Shown: positions 14,676 to 21,440 of the stretch, piece by piece
Layout of the letters: every line of letters begins with the position of its first letter
Position numbering within the stretch: position 1 is the stretch's first letter
Assembly: GCA_005884605.1 (NCBI GenBank)
Contig: VBBE01000038.1
Span: 1 to 23,119, forward strand
DNA length: 23,119 nucleotides
Direction of reading: 5' to 3'
From: Candidatus Bathyarchaeota archaeon
GTDB lineage: Archaea; Thermoproteota; Bathyarchaeia; 40CM-2-53-6
The notes under the pieces: model-generated
The model's database searches: none
What the model was told of the DNA's origin: nothing
The model's input: the letters and a program-made list of their open reading frames with translations, nothing else
Made by a program: the position numbers and the translations under genes

Positions 14676-15632
14676 CTATTTCGGGTTGCCCGCTTTGAGC
14701 CAGTCGACATAGTGTTGAATGCCCGACCGGGTGTCGAACTTCGGTGAGAAGCCAGTGTCTTCTTGTAACCGCTTTGTCTCCATGGTAGGAAGTGGTGGAA
14801 ATGGAAAGTGTCCAGGTGGAAGCTCCGCTTTGAAAGCTGGAACAGCTTTCTTGATCGCGTCGACCAGCTCTCTATTTGGAGTGGCACTGCCTGAGCCTAC
14901 GTTGTACACGTCGTACTGCAGTTTCTCGGCTGTCTGAAGTAATGCGATTGCGCGTGCCAAGTCCTTGATGTAACAAAGATCCATTGCATCTTCGGCGTTA
15001 CCGAAGAATACGTTCTCGAGGTTCAACGGTTTTCCGCCTACAGCCGCGTGAACTAGTCTTGACGGGAGGCCGAGCATCCCACCGTCGAACGGGCCGTACA
15101 TTCCCAATAATCGGGCGCATATGGTGCTGATCCCGGTCTTCTTTGCGAACTGACCGGCGGCAACTTCGACGATCTTCTGATAGGCAAGAATGGGGAAAGG
15201 ATTCTGGCCGAGAAAGAGGGGTTGCTCCTCGTTTGCTGTGCCCTGAAGTCCGAGGTACATTCCTCCGGTGCTCGAGAATGTTACCCGTTTGACTCTCCAT
15301 TCCTGTGCCACCTGGAAGGTGGCGCTGAGCATGTTGAAGTATCCTTGAAGACCGCGCAGCGGGCCCTCCCCTGAGGCGAAGCCTCCTGCAACATTGACGA
15401 TTCCATCGATCTTGTGCTTCTCGCCGATCTTTCGCAAGTCCGCAATTGACGTCGAGTCGGCGGGTTCGATAATCACGTGGTGATGATCGATATGCTTCTG
15501 AAGGAAACGAGGAACCTCTGCGTTCTCATGCCTAGTGACCACACAGTTCTGGCCCAGATCATCAACTAAGGCCTCTGTTGTGTTCGATCCTATGAAGCCG
15601 TTGAGCCCGCCGACGACGAGGATCATTGCCAT
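14676..15632 (-). CDS. NAD(P)-dependent SDR-family epimerase/dehydratase
   Basis: A 318-aa extended short-chain dehydrogenase. The Rossmann motif GGLNGFIG is at 8-15, followed by DGIVNVAGG (about 76-84), VTFSSTGGMYLG (118-128, the active-site Ser/Thr strand), RLLGMYGPFDGG (substrate loop) and a C-terminal NVGSGSATPNREL segment typical of nucleotide-sugar epimerases. The catalytic region reads AYQKIVE, with Y151 and K153 two apart instead of the usual Y-x-x-x-K, so the chemistry may differ. It is the last gene of a four-gene overlapping operon and its start overlaps the MDR gene by 10 bases. Substrate unknown. Confidence 0.82.
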   Translation of the reverse strand: MAMILVVGGLNGFIGSNTTEALVDDLGQNCVVTRHENAEVPRFLQKHIDHHHVIIEPADSTSIADLRKIGEKHKIDGIVNVAGGFASGEGPLRGLQGYFNMLSATFQVAQEWRVKRVTFSSTGGMYLGLQGTANEEQPLFLGQNPFPILAYQKIVEVAAGQFAKKTGISTICARLLGMYGPFDGGMLGLPSRLVHAAVGGKPLNLENVFFGNAEDAMDLCYIKDLARAIALLQTAEKLQYDVYNVGSGSATPNRELVDAIKKAVPAFKAELPPGHFPFPPLPTMETKRLQEDTGFSPKFDTRSGIQHYVDWLKAGNPK

Positions 15633-16711
15633 GCCTCCTTCCTTGACGGACCCCTGGACGGTTGCTGATCGTCAGCTACGGTGATGACTATTTTTCCTCG
15701 TGCTTTTCCTTCACCTAGGTACTTGATCGCCTGAGGAGTCTCGCTTAACTGGTAGCGTCTGTCAATGACAGGTGTAATTTTTCCTGCTTCCATAAGTTCT
15801 TTCATAAAGTCTAGGTCTTCTTGGTTTGATTTTGCTACGAAGAACTTGAATTTCTTGTCTCCCGTTGAAAATCGTTTTCGAATGACAAAGTAGATCAAAC
15901 GGTTGATGACCTTGTCTCTGAAACCGACAATGACGCATATTCCGTTGGGATTCATAATGCGCTTGTAGGAGGAGGGTGAATGAGCCGAGGCGATGTCGCA
16001 GATTAGGTCGTAACGTTGTTCGTTCTTAGTGAAGTCTTCTTTGGTATAATCGATGACGTGGTCTGCGCCGAGGGAACGTACCATGTCTAGATTCTGCGTG
16101 TTTGTCACCGCAGTGACTTCGGCCCCGAATGATTTGGCAATCTGGACCGCGAACGTTCCGACTCCGCCACCCGCTCCGTTAATCAATACTTTCTTTCCTG
16201 GCTCAATGTGTCCGTGGTTGCGTAGAGCCTGTAGTGCCGTGAATCCTGCGATGGGGACTGCGGCGGATTCTTCGAATGAGCGATTCTTCGGTTTGAGGGC
16301 TACTCTGTTTTCCCGAGCCACTGCGTACTCTGCGTAGCCATGGAATCCCACGCCGTATACTTCATCTCCTGGTTTGAACTGGGTGACATTACTGCTGACT
16401 GCTTCGACTGTGCCCGCGAGGTCCGTTCCGACCTGAGGCTCCTTTGGCCGGCGCACTCCCACGCCCATTCGAAACAGGGGCAGGACGAGTCGTAAAGCCA
16501 ACGACATACCGTTCACGTCATACCGGTCTGCTGGGTTTACGGAGGACGCGTAGACCTTTACTAATACTCCGCGAGAATCGTTCGGAGCAGGCTTCTCTAT
16601 CTCCTTCAACTGAAGGACGTCCGGTGACCCGAATCGTTCGCGGACAATCGCTTTCATCTGACCCGTCTCGGCTTGTTTTGATTTAGTCATAATGGCAGGT
16701 TCCTCAATCAT
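15623..16711 (-). CDS. MDR-family zinc-independent oxidoreductase (quinone oxidoreductase-like)
   Basis: A 362-aa medium-chain dehydrogenase/reductase. The N-terminal GroES-like domain has KAIVRERFGSPDVLQLKE, VYASSVNPAD and GTDLAGTVEAV. The nucleotide-binding domain has INGAGGGVGTFAVQIAKSFGA, with the glycine motif at 169-175, and SLGADHVIDY. No zinc-binding cysteines or histidine are seen, so it belongs with NADPH quinone/enone reductases. The ATG at 16711 overlaps the upstream gene by 8 bases. Internal ATGs at residues 8 and 19 are alternatives; the latter starts right before the conserved KAIV strand. The tail past about 345 is charged and overlaps the SDR gene start. Confidence 0.87.
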   Translation of the reverse strand: MIEEPAIMTKSKQAETGQMKAIVRERFGSPDVLQLKEIEKPAPNDSRGVLVKVYASSVNPADRYDVNGMSLALRLVLPLFRMGVGVRRPKEPQVGTDLAGTVEAVSSNVTQFKPGDEVYGVGFHGYAEYAVARENRVALKPKNRSFEESAAVPIAGFTALQALRNHGHIEPGKKVLINGAGGGVGTFAVQIAKSFGAEVTAVTNTQNLDMVRSLGADHVIDYTKEDFTKNEQRYDLICDIASAHSPSSYKRIMNPNGICVIVGFRDKVINRLIYFVIRKRFSTGDKKFKFFVAKSNQEDLDFMKELMEAGKITPVIDRRYQLSETPQAIKYLGEGKARGKIVITVADDQQPSRGPSRKEAWQ

Positions 16712-17963
16712 ATTTCGCTAGTGCCTCCTCTGTTGTGTTAAGCATCTCGCTAATGTCGATCGGGTTTCCTTCCATTACATCTCTCACCTGCTTCTTTGCC
16801 GTCTCTGTGAGTAGTGACCGCAGATCGTTGGCTAGTGCTTTCGATTCTGTTCTGCTGGTCTTGTCCTCAGTTCTGAGAACGACGGTGTCCCCTGAAACCT
16901 TCAGTGTGAACTTTCGAATGTCAAGTGTGATCTTGTCCTGAGTGACGCGGAGTGCGTGTAGTGGGGAAGCGGTCTTCACTTCTGTGGGAGAGTAGGAGAA
17001 ACTGTCGGACCCCGCAGATAGCTCCATCAAACCATCCCCCACCGAGAGGGTGCTTCCGTTCCACTTGGCGGTTGCATGGTGACCATTTGTAGTGATGTAG
17101 GCAGTGCCAGCTCCCTTCGCCAGCCATCTCTCTTTTGGATGATGCTCGCCATCTCCGTCCCAGTCGAAGATGAGTGGGCCAATCTTCCATCGGTCGCCCA
17201 TGCAGCCGTCACGGAGTCTTATGCGCCCAACATCCAACTCGTCTCCCCGCGAACTTGTCTCCGCAAAAAGCTCGTTTGCCGATTTTCCAGTCATCTTCAC
17301 AACCTCGTCGTTCGTCGTTGTTTTCCCTTGGAACGGGACCCCTACTGTTGTGACTGGACCTGGGAGCATTGCGCTCACAGTTCCCATTGGGGTCTTGAAA
17401 GTGGTTGAAACTTCACCCATTAATACGCATCCGATGGTCCGTCCCTCTCGCCTAATCGGCATGCCCACGGTGTCCTGTTTCACGGTTAGTTTGGTCCCTT
17501 CCATTGTCGGCCCTTTGCCCTCTCCGACGATGAAGGGGGTCGCTCTCCATCTCCGCGCCAGGCCGAGCCTTTGCGTGGAGTATGCCCCTAACCCCGTGGC
17601 GATTGCCGCAACCACAAGACTGGGGGTCCAGCTTGAAATTGCAGTCGGAAAGAGGTCGGACTGCAGGGAAGCAACCCAGCCAAGGATCCAGATCCCCAGT
17701 ATGACTCCAACAAATGCCCATGTGAGGTTCCAGAGGAAGCTGACAAGCGCTCTACCTGCTCCCGAGATAGTCTCTGTGCGGAAGACCCGGCCGAGGAAAC
17801 CCAAGCTGAAACCTGCGAGAAGCAGGGAAAGGGAGTATTGTTGGATTCCGAGGGGTCCTCTGATGATCCAGATCAGGGCGAGAATCGCTGACATGCCGAT
17901 CAATGTACTTGCGATTCGTCTCGTCGCCATCGACAGCCCGGAGTCTCGTCCTATCTCAATCAA
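16704..17963 (-). CDS. Membrane protein with C-terminal beta-rich domain
   Basis: A 419-aa protein. About the first 135 residues hold four to five membrane helices (STLIGMSAILALIWII, SLSLLLAGFSLGFLG, WAFVGVILGIWILGWV, SLVVAAIATGLGAY). The rest is a long soluble, beta-rich part with repeated strand-turn patterns (VSTTFKTPMGTVSAM, GRIRLRDGCMGDRWKIG, DKITLDIRKFTLKVSGD), which recalls adhesin/DUF4097-like beta-helices, although the family is not certain. It ends in a charged helix. The start is a TTG overlapping the winged-helix gene by 8 bases. The direct coupling with a regulator that has its own coiled coil suggests the two work together, perhaps as an envelope stress or surface sensor (inference). 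Confidence 0.65.
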   Translation of the reverse strand: MIEIGRDSGLSMATRRIASTLIGMSAILALIWIIRGPLGIQQYSLSLLLAGFSLGFLGRVFRTETISGAGRALVSFLWNLTWAFVGVILGIWILGWVASLQSDLFPTAISSWTPSLVVAAIATGLGAYSTQRLGLARRWRATPFIVGEGKGPTMEGTKLTVKQDTVGMPIRREGRTIGCVLMGEVSTTFKTPMGTVSAMLPGPVTTVGVPFQGKTTTNDEVVKMTGKSANELFAETSSRGDELDVGRIRLRDGCMGDRWKIGPLIFDWDGDGEHHPKERWLAKGAGTAYITTNGHHATAKWNGSTLSVGDGLMELSAGSDSFSYSPTEVKTASPLHALRVTQDKITLDIRKFTLKVSGDTVVLRTEDKTSRTESKALANDLRSLLTETAKKQVRDVMEGNPIDISEMLNTTEEALAKYD

Positions 17964-18498
17964 CGTGTTCTCCTCCGAGCGCTTCGCTCATCAACGCTAA
18001 AGTCCTGGTGAGGATTCTCCCTCTAGTGGTGAGCTCGTATCCTCCCTCGTCGCTGTGGGAGACGAGCCCCATGTTCAAGAGGCTCTTCAAGTGATTGTTG
18101 ACAGAGGCCGCTTCAAGCCCGGTGACTGTCTTGAAGTCTGAGAAAGTCTTCTTCGAGGTGTACAACACCTTAACCATCTTGAGCCTGTCAGTATTGGCTA
18201 ATGACTTGAGGAGGTCGGCTGCCGTAGTCTCAGGCATGCTATCGACAAGCTCGTCGACCGCAATCTCGCCCCGTGTAGCCAGGCTTGATTTCACGTTCTC
18301 GCGAATCTGTTTGACAAGGTCCTTCACGACAACGAAGGAGGGCTCTGTCTGAGCCATGTCATCCTTGTTGAGATCAACCCTGATCGAACCATTTCCAGGC
18401 TTATCCAGAGCTTGGGAGACTTGGCGCCGTATCTCATCCTTCAGCGACCTGAATTCCTCCCGGAGCTCTTTCCGTATGTCCCCGACATCGTCGCTCAA
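17956..18498 (-). CDS. ArsR-like winged-helix regulator with N-terminal coiled coil
   Basis: From TTG 18498 this is a 180-aa protein. Residues 4-27 form a charged heptad helix (DIRKELREEFRSLKDEIRRQ). A middle segment follows, and then a winged helix at about 93-165: LLKSLANTDRLKMVKVLYTS, TFSDFKTVTGLEAASVNNHL, LNMGLVSHSDEGGYELTTRG. This is the ArsR/MarR-like pattern for binding DNA as a dimer. No metal-binding cysteines are seen. An ATG at 18558 is in frame but lies upstream of the TATA box. TTG 18498 is preceded by AGAGG and sits about 37 bases from that box. First gene of the four-gene operon, so probably its autoregulator. Confidence 0.78.
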   Translation of the reverse strand: MSDDVGDIRKELREEFRSLKDEIRRQVSQALDKPGNGSIRVDLNKDDMAQTEPSFVVVKDLVKQIRENVKSSLATRGEIAVDELVDSMPETTAADLLKSLANTDRLKMVKVLYTSKKTFSDFKTVTGLEAASVNNHLKSLLNMGLVSHSDEGGYELTTRGRILTRTLALMSEALGGEHVD

Positions 18499-18531
18499 GT
18501 AAATGCCTCTATACTCGCACGAACACGGTAG

Positions 18532-18539
18532 TATAAATG
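18532..18539 (-). promoter_or_regulatory. TATA box of the winged-helix/MDR/SDR operon
   Basis: CATTTATA on the minus strand, within AAATCATTTATACTACC. A start about 26 bases on (near 18509) leaves an 11-nt leader before TTG 18498, with AGAGG near the expected start site. This is the argument against the longer ATG start at 18558. Confidence 0.5.
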
Positions 18540-18591
18540 ATTTTACTTCCAGCGCCAATTAGGTAAAAGACAGTTTCCTAGCTCGGACAAA

Positions 18592-19080
18592 CTAACCCTC
18601 GTATGCTTTCTTCAAAGCCCCGACGTCGATCTTCTTCATAGTGAGCATTGCCTTCATGACCCGCCCTGCTCTCTTAGGATCCTTGTCCCGCAGCATCACG
18701 CCCAAAATTGTAGGATTGATCTGCCACGACAAACCATACTTGTCCTTAAGCCAACCACACGCTCCTTCTTCACCGCCATCGGTCAGCTTCTCCCAAAGCT
18801 CGTCCACTTCCTCTTGCGTTTTGCATTCTACCGAGAATGACACGGCCTCTGTGAATTTGAATTGGGGCCCGCCGTTTAGTGCTACGAATTCTTTCCCCTC
18901 GATTTGGAATTCCACGGTCATTACAGTTCCCGCTGGCCTCCCGTGAATCTCATATCCTTCCTTTCCATAGCGGCTGATATTCCCAATCTTTGAATTCTTG
19001 AAGATGGAAGTGTAGAATTTCGCGGCCTCCTCTGCTTTGTCGTCGAACCAGAGGAAGGGGGTGATTCTTTGCATATACAT
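18592..19080 (-). CDS. VOC-superfamily protein (PhnB/3-dmu-9_3-mt-like)
   Basis: A 162-aa protein with the PhnB-like signature: [20 protein letters not shown], a middle strand [52 protein letters not shown] and [20 protein letters not shown] at the end. The order matches the '3-demethylubiquinone-9 3-methyltransferase' domain, a vicinal-oxygen-chelate fold with a misleading name. Members are usually of unknown substrate. The two possible starts (19080 and ATG 19074) differ by two residues. It is followed on the same strand by the 18498 operon, with its own gap of about 90 bp. Confidence 0.9.
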   Translation of the reverse strand: MYMQRITPFLWFDDKAEEAAKFYTSIFKNSKIGNISRYGKEGYEIHGRPAGTVMTVEFQIEGKEFVALNGGPQFKFTEAVSFSVECKTQEEVDELWEKLTDGGEEGACGWLKDKYGLSWQINPTILGVMLRDKDPKRAGRVMKAMLTMKKIDVGALKKAYEG

Positions 19081-19221
19081 GCCGGTTCCTCAGATCATTT
19101 CTTTAACTCTTCGGCCTCTAGCCTGATCACTTGTAGTGTTTAGAGGGAAGTTCGAGTAATTCACGTTTTCAATACAAATTAGCCGAGTAGTTTCAGCTGG
19201 CTGACCTGTCTAAGTTCTTGC

Positions 19222-19374
19222 ATGCGAAACATCGATGGTAGGACAGCTTCGGGTCTGGAATACATCGAACTTGCCCCTGGATTCATAAGAGAAGTCGTCG
19301 ATGCCTATGAGGCCTGGAAAGGGAAGGGGGCTGTGCCGATGAAGATCCAGGAATTGATGATGGTGCTCCGGTAG
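19222..19374 (+). CDS. Possible 50-aa ORF or gene fragment
   Basis: ATG to TAG frame: MRNIDGRTASGLEYIELAPG, then FIREVVDAYEAWKGKGAVPMKIQEL. It reads like real protein (amphipathic helices), but no family is recognised and the nearest AT-rich box (CAATACAAAT, about 19168) is some 45 bases away. It is the only candidate in the otherwise gene-free stretch 19081-19601. A short charged frame follows in another phase (VEVSRFYKTDVRP), so a decayed larger gene is possible. Confidence 0.25.
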   Translation: MRNIDGRTASGLEYIELAPGFIREVVDAYEAWKGKGAVPMKIQELMMVLR

Positions 19375-19601
19375 AAGTCTCCAGATTCTACAAGACAGAC
19401 GTTCGTCCCCAAGAATCTGATCGACCAAAGATAGGGATATTCAAGGATACCAGATTAGACTGAACGAATTTTCGTCGAGAGGATAGTTACGCCTCTACAA
19501 GGTGGACATTAGCTCACAGAGAGCCTGACCAGCATATTCTACATGTTCGCGGTCAGGGCGTAGTGCCCGCCTAGTAGGAGCGAGCTCCAGTTTTCCCTCC
19601 G

Positions 19602-19814
19602 TTAGCTGATACCTCGGCTGTTCATGGGAGCTATTTCCTTCTCGAGGTATCCGGGGTGGTGGTTCGGGGTTTCTTCCAAGTCGACGTCCCATTCCACTAT
19701 GTATCTTAGCCCGTTCCGTGTTTTCTTTGTCGACATTATTGTGCCGATCTTGCGTTCCGCTATCAAGCGTGGGTTCTTGACCCATATCCTGTCGCCCGGT
19801 TTGAGTTTGTCCAT
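19602..19814 (-). CDS. 70-aa protein behind a GTATA-N8-TATAC promoter
   Basis: The start at ATG 19814 is set by a near-perfect Shine-Dalgarno GGAGGTGA (19819-19826) six bases upstream. A longer in-frame reading up to 20081 would run through the promoter and is rejected. The protein reads MDKLKPGDRIWVKNP, ERKIGTIMSTKKTRNGLRYI, VEWDVDLEETPNHHPGYLEKEI, which looks like a small SH3-like beta barrel (family not recognised). A TATA-containing motif lies 65-86 bases upstream and is 21 of 22 identical to the one before the VapB-like gene at 20342, so the two genes are probably controlled together. Confidence 0.55.
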   Translation of the reverse strand: MDKLKPGDRIWVKNPRLIAERKIGTIMSTKKTRNGLRYIVEWDVDLEETPNHHPGYLEKEIAPMNSRGIS

Positions 19815-19878
19815 CGTGTCACCTCCGAACTCTGGTACAGTTTGCGCTTCCAAGAATATTCTATTAGGGATAGAATTG

Positions 19879-19900
19879 GTATATAACATTTTATACACTG
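19879..19900 (-). promoter_or_regulatory. Promoter motif with GTATA-N8-TATAC palindrome (copy 1)
   Basis: On the plus strand GTATATAACATTTTATACACTG. Arms GTATA (19879-19883) and TATAC (19892-19896) flank 8 bp. On the minus strand it contains TGTATAAAATG, a good TATA box, giving a leader of about 50 nt that ends in GGAGGT before the 19814 gene. Confidence 0.6.
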
Positions 19901-20102
19901 GGTCACAGATCGAAGCCCCTAAGGTTCCTAGCAATGTTTTCTCCATGTCAATCGATACATGCTGCCATGTTTCTGCGTAGGTGGTAAGTCCGTGTATAGC
20001 GGTTGTCCTCTGTAAAGCTGGTTCTGGAGGGTTCAGACTAGAGATGGGGCTTCGGAACGCTTTGCTACCTAGGCGTACCAAGATCTTGGTAATGTCGACG
20101 AT

Positions 20103-20342
20103 CTAGGTTCTCGGCCGAATGAAGGCGGCTTCGAGGAAAGGTTCTCGTTGGGCCGAGAGTGTCGAGTGGTTGCTCCTCCGTGGTGCAACTTCCCTCAAAG
20201 GTTGTTGCAGAGCGGACGGCACGATATTTTCTTTAACCCACTCTGGCAAGATCACGGCTCTCAACAACTCTTGCACTGACACGCCTCTCTCCCTCGCTTC
20301 CGCCGATATTATTCGGTATGATTCTTCCCGAATGGATAACAT
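20103..20342 (-). CDS. VapB-like DNA-binding protein without a nearby toxin
   Basis: A 79-aa frame from ATG 20342 whose N-terminus, LSIREESYRIISAEARERGV, followed by SVQELLRAVI, follows the VapB antitoxin at 2200 (LAIREEVYRKLSEAKKEGESFSDVIEKLL). With four more codons upstream (IAKF) the two proteins align from residue 1, so the homologous start is the ATC at 20354-20352. A GGAGGT (20363-20368) lies eight bases before that ATC but twenty before the ATG, which also favours ATC. The C-terminal half is rich in Arg/Pro and unlike VapB. No PIN gene follows. The promoter holds a palindrome like that of vapBC. Confidence 0.55.
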   Translation of the reverse strand: MLSIREESYRIISAEARERGVSVQELLRAVILPEWVKENIVPSALQQPLREVAPRRSNHSTLSAQREPFLEAAFIRPRT

Positions 20343-20393
20343 GAATTTGGCGATGGCTGATGACCTCCGCCCTTTCCCTAGCGAGTCGTGTGC

Positions 20394-20415
20394 GTATATA
20401 ACAATTTATACACTG
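20394..20415 (-). promoter_or_regulatory. Promoter motif with GTATA-N8-TATAC palindrome (copy 2)
   Basis: On the plus strand GTATATAACAATTTATACACTG, one mismatch from the copy at 19879. Arms at 20394-20398 and 20407-20411. TATAAATTG on the minus strand places transcription start near 20382, with GGAGGT in the short leader. Confidence 0.6.
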
Positions 20416-20450
20416 TACCACGGCCTGGTCGATGTCCTCGTTTCGATCGT

Positions 20451-21278
20451 CTAGAGACTTTTCAGAGGTCCGCCTCTTCTGTACGCTCTGAAGGGCTGGT
20501 CGAGAATCGCGTAGCCGTGGAAACCGATCAAAGTCTCCAGATGTTTAGGATCGTTTAGCTTCGAAACATTGTATCCGCAGAGGATTGTCATGTTCTCCTT
20601 CACCCTGCGCCCGAAGCTTTGCTCCAATTCCATGAGCCCCTTAGCTAATCCGTTTTGTAAGAACCATGAATAGTCTTCCACCGCGATTCTGGTGGGAAGA
20701 TTAGTTTCGTTTGACGCGTGGACCTCGGCCATCCAACCCCTTATCTTCTTGACCGCTTCGGGCTTGTCTAGACCTGAAAGATCTTTTTGCACCAAATTGT
20801 TCACGGATTCGAGTGCTGAAGGTTTCACGGAGAACAGCCCCTTTGGGGCTTTGCCGGTTGCGCCCGGATCGAAGAATTCTGACAAGACCATGTCGAGGAA
20901 TGTCTCCTCCTCCCAGACGAAGATAGCGTGCTCATTTTTCGGCATATGTCGAACTCGTGATTCGAGCATTTCCGCTTCGTGAATCTCGCTCAGCATCTGG
21001 TTGATTCTCTCCGCTTTTGAGGTGAGAGGGGAAAAGTCGAGAGCGTCCAGAGTCTTCGTCAATATCTTGTCCCTATTGCTATGGGCTTCGTCCAGCTTAG
21101 TTGTCCGGCGACCACTCCTTCCGTCCTTGTCTATTATCAGAGCGTCCCCTTCGATCCTCACTGTAAGATCCTCATCAGCGCGGAATGGAAAGGTGCTGTC
21201 CTCGACTAGATCCTTCGCCAGGTATATGGTGTGTCGTGGGCCGACGCGGTGGATCTTTGCTTCTGCATGAGTAACCAT
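20451..21278 (-). CDS. AbrB-like N-terminus fused to a MEDS-like sensory domain
   Basis: A 275-aa soluble protein. Residues 8-51 (IHRVGPRHTIYLAKDLVED to VRIEGDALIIDKDG) resemble a SpoVT/AbrB-type swapped-hairpin DNA-binding or dimerisation unit. Residues 65-110 are helical linker. Residues 113-270 resemble the MEDS/DcmR sensory domain: NEHAIFVWEEETFLDMVLSEFF, a middle helix region, RIAVEDYSWFLQNGLAKGLMELE and TILCGYNVSKLNDPKHLETLIGFHGYAI. MEDS domains are found with regulators and signalling kinases in archaea and methylotrophs. It lies divergent to the CheB-CheR fusion, 162 bp apart, so a signalling link is plausible. Both domain calls rest on pattern. Confidence 0.55.
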   Translation of the reverse strand: MVTHAEAKIHRVGPRHTIYLAKDLVEDSTFPFRADEDLTVRIEGDALIIDKDGRSGRRTTKLDEAHSNRDKILTKTLDALDFSPLTSKAERINQMLSEIHEAEMLESRVRHMPKNEHAIFVWEEETFLDMVLSEFFDPGATGKAPKGLFSVKPSALESVNNLVQKDLSGLDKPEAVKKIRGWMAEVHASNETNLPTRIAVEDYSWFLQNGLAKGLMELEQSFGRRVKENMTILCGYNVSKLNDPKHLETLIGFHGYAILDQPFRAYRRGGPLKSL

Positions 21279-21354
21279 CTCTTATCAACTATGAAGGAGG
21301 CGGTCGAAAACTCATTGCGCTCTCAACCGTGGTTGTATAGGTCGTGAGTCGTTC

Positions 21355-21363
21355 TTTTATATT
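21355..21363 (+). promoter_or_regulatory. Candidate TATA box of the CheB-CheR fusion gene
   Basis: TTTTATATT, the only AT-rich box in the 162-bp divergent region. It would put the start site near 21385, 26 nt before TTG 21411 and 56 nt before GTG 21441. Confidence 0.35.
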
Positions 21364-21440
21364 CTGCGAGGCCGAGTCTGCTACGAGAATTATCCTCAAG
21401 CGTTTCCCGATTGGCCCAAAAACTCGTTGAACGAAGACGT

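Noticed and set aside
18499..18558. Longer start (ATG 18558) for the winged-helix regulator
   Set aside because: The ATG lies upstream of the TATA box, and TTG 18498 has a ribosome-site match and begins the charged helix.
19354..19420. C/D-box sRNA from TGATGA and CTGA
   Set aside because: The C box lacks the preceding purine, no C'/D' pair is seen, and flanking complementarity is absent.
19815..20081. N-terminal extension of the 70-aa gene to 159 aa
   Set aside because: It runs through the TATA motif and the Shine-Dalgarno sequence, and the encoded residues look like translated leader.
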